A stretch of 23,074 bases of DNA from CAIXZV01 sp037446495 (GTDB lineage: Bacteria; Chloroflexota; Limnocylindria; Limnocylindrales; CSP1-4). Positions 21,656-23,074 of the stretch are shown in pieces; positions within the stretch are counted from its first letter, which is position 1, and each line of letters opens with the position of its first letter. The position numbers were made by a program, and so were the translations under genes. Below the pieces are notes generated by a model that was given only the letters and a program-made list of their open reading frames with translations, ran no database searches and was not told the DNA's origin. The stretch spans positions 1 through 23,074 of the forward strand of contig JBBIIL010000046.1 of assembly GCA_037446495.1 (NCBI GenBank). The letters run 5' to 3'.

Positions 21656-23074
21656 CACCCGGATGGTACCGGCGACGGGCCTGGAGCGGATCCGGACGGC
21701 ACGGGCGAGGCGGGCTTCAGTGACCCCGGTGCCTTCGACGGCTTGAGGGTCGGCCTCGGCGTGGGCGATGGCGCTGGCGTCGGCGTGGCAGCCGGCTTCT
21801 CCGGGACACCGATTGTGAGCGTCACCCTGTCCGGGTTCGTGGGCACCGCGTTCACCCAGAACGGACCGAGCGTGATGTCCACCTTCCCGTACGGAGCCAG
21901 GGCTGCTCGGGCCTCGTCCTCGGTCCTGCCGAGCACGCTCGCCTTGAGCGCACTGGCGTCGAGCGGCCGGTGCTGGAGCGCGGACCCCGTGACCGTGTAG
22001 CTCACCGTGCCGTCCTCGCCGACGGTCCCGGCACTCACGACGACCTGGATCGTGCCCTCCTCGATCTGGTAGCCGGAAGTCACGGCCCCTCGGATCGCCG
22101 CCTCGCCCATCGCCTTGAGCGGGCTCTCGTCCACCGCGGTGACCGTGGCGCTCGCATCGGCCTGGAGCATGAACGTGGCCTGGCCGACCTTGAGCACCTT
22201 GCCGTCGAGCCCAGCCGGATCCGGCGTGTAGGTGGCGCCGCCGAGCTTGGCGGTGTCCGGGAACAGCGTGGCGCCCTGCGGTGCGATGGTGGGGTCCGCG
22301 ACCGCGGTCGCCACCTGGCCCGCGAGGTCTGACGAGAGCTTGTCGACTGCGGCCTTCACATCATCGGGAGTGATCTTGGGTGTCTCCGTTCGGGCCCCGC
22401 CGCTGGTGGGCGCGGCGTTCGAGACGCTGATCTGCAGCGCGGCCAGCGAGCTCGGGACCTGGTCGATCGCCCCGGCGGCGACATTTCCCTTGGGTCCGGG
22501 AGCGTCGGCAAGCACGCCGACGGTGACGGTGCCGTGGGTGATGGTGGACCCGCCTCCGGGCACGGTGGCGCGCGGCACGACCACAGCCGCCGTCGTCGCG
22601 AAGACGAGGCCGTCGCCGGTGGACACCCTCGTGCCGCGCGGGACGGGCATGGCGTTGACGGTGTTGATGCTGTCGAACGTCACCTGGCCCGTGGCGACCG
22701 CCTGCACGACGTTGGTGCCGGTTGCGGCGAACTCCCCCTGCGAGGTCAGCGGGACGTCCACCGAGGTCGCCGGGATGACGAGCGCCGCCTGGTCCACGGC
22801 GGTGGCGGTCGTGTCCGCCCGAACGGTCAGCGAGACTGGGGTCACCGACTCCATCTGGGGCGTCAGGGTGATGTCCGCCGACGGCAGCAGCAGTGCGGCC
22901 GCCGCCCCACCGAAGCCCAGCAGGATCGCAAGGATCAGGACGAGCACGAGGGCCGGGCCGCGCCTGCCGCGGCGGCCCGAGGACGACGGCGCGACAGGCG
23001 CGTCGCGCACCAGCGGGTCCGCGGCGGCCACCGGGCGGCCCGAGGCGGCGGTCGGCCCGGCGCCTTTGGGTCCG
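21655..23074 (-). CDS. Baseplate-J-like single-pass membrane protein, cut by the window edge
   Basis: At least 458 aa counted from a GTG at 23031. That GTG has no ribosome site and the frame stays open to the window edge, so the true start is probably outside. A basic, Pro/Ser-rich cytoplasmic segment precedes one transmembrane helix (about 26-50). A beta-rich extracytoplasmic part follows: ADITLTPQMESV, VPLTSQGEFAATGTN, ATGQVTF, VPRGTRVSTGDGLVFAT and APGPKGNVAAGAI. This pattern is what databases label baseplate J/gp47-like in Chloroflexota. A second part (about 195-405) ends in GPFWVNAVPTNPDRVTLTIGV. The last 45 residues are a Pro/Thr/Ser/Ala-rich tail, likely outside the cell. There are no phage genes nearby, so it is a chromosomal surface protein of unknown function. 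Confidence 0.72.
   Translation of the reverse strand, partial: GPKGAGPTAASGRPVAAADPLVRDAPVAPSSSGRRGRRGPALVLVLILAILLGFGGAAAALLLPSADITLTPQMESVTPVSLTVRADTTATAVDQAALVIPATSVDVPLTSQGEFAATGTNVVQAVATGQVTFDSINTVNAMPVPRGTRVSTGDGLVFATTAAVVVPRATVPGGGSTITHGTVTVGVLADAPGPKGNVAAGAIDQVPSSLAALQISVSNAAPTSGGARTETPKITPDDVKAAVDKLSSDLAGQVATAVADPTIAPQGATLFPDTAKLGGATYTPDPAGLDGKVLKVGQATFMLQADASATVTAVDESPLKAMGEAAIRGAVTSGYQIEEGTIQVVVSAGTVGEDGTVSYTVTGSALQHRPLDASALKASVLGRTEDEARAALAPYGKVDITLGPFWVNAVPTNPDRVTLTIGVPEKPAATPTPAPSPTPRPTLKPSKAPGSLKPASPVPSGSAPGPSPVPSG

Noticed and set aside
21655..23074. The J-like protein as part of a prophage or contractile injection system
   Set aside because: Nearby genes are ruvX, mltG and pepP. 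The protein has a membrane helix and a Pro/Thr/Ser tail unlike phage baseplate proteins.

Overview
The window is one unbroken run of minus-strand genes: 22 protein-coding calls, one of them a 49-codon ORF too short for normal gene calling, and nothing credible on the plus strand. GC content is very high and about half of the genes start with GTG. Many neighbours overlap by 4 nt (ATGA or GTGA) or sit within 15 nt of each other. The gene content, the M50 pair, the EF-P tip motif KMGRG and the baseplate-J-like membrane protein suggest a high-GC Chloroflexota bacterium, perhaps of the Limnocylindria/Ellin6529 type. This is inference from gene content and recalled family features; a high-GC actinobacterium is not formally excluded. 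No tRNA, rRNA, CRISPR array, insertion sequence or prophage was seen.

In order of transcription (right to left), block 1 (23074-18489) holds a membrane-anchored baseplate-J-like protein cut by the window edge, ruvX, mltG and an M24 aminopeptidase. Block 2 (18488-15944) holds efp, xseA, a 49-aa membrane micro-ORF and xseB. Block 3 (15943-7885) holds dxs, tlyA, nadK, recN, a XerC/D recombinase, a PH-SHOCT membrane protein and an M50 protease. Block 4 (7884-165) holds a second, same-length M50 protease, a small HD-domain protein, scpA, scpB, rluB, a fused cmk-plsC gene, ispH and der. The larger gaps before blocks 2, 3 and 4 each carry a possible -10 element and/or hairpins, so these are the likely places where transcription is re-initiated or attenuated. 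Positions 1-164 after der hold degenerate GC-rich repeats.

Most genes are housekeeping. They cover chromosome segregation and repair (ScpAB, Xer, RecN, ExoVII, RuvX), ribosome or translation function (Der, RluB, TlyA, EF-P), the MEP isoprenoid pathway (Dxs, IspH), NADP and CMP kinases, phospholipid acylation and peptidoglycan processing (MltG). I do not see a clear new defence or biosynthetic system. The most unusual items are: (i) the micro-ORF wedged between xseA and xseB with 4-nt overlaps on both sides; (ii) the one-polypeptide Cmk-PlsC fusion in a Clostridia-like cmk-plsC-ispH-der order; (iii) the tandem 211-aa M50 proteases behind a PH-SHOCT protein; (iv) a possible decayed, repeat-built 3' extension of der beyond its TAG stop; and (v) the baseplate-J-like membrane protein at the right edge.
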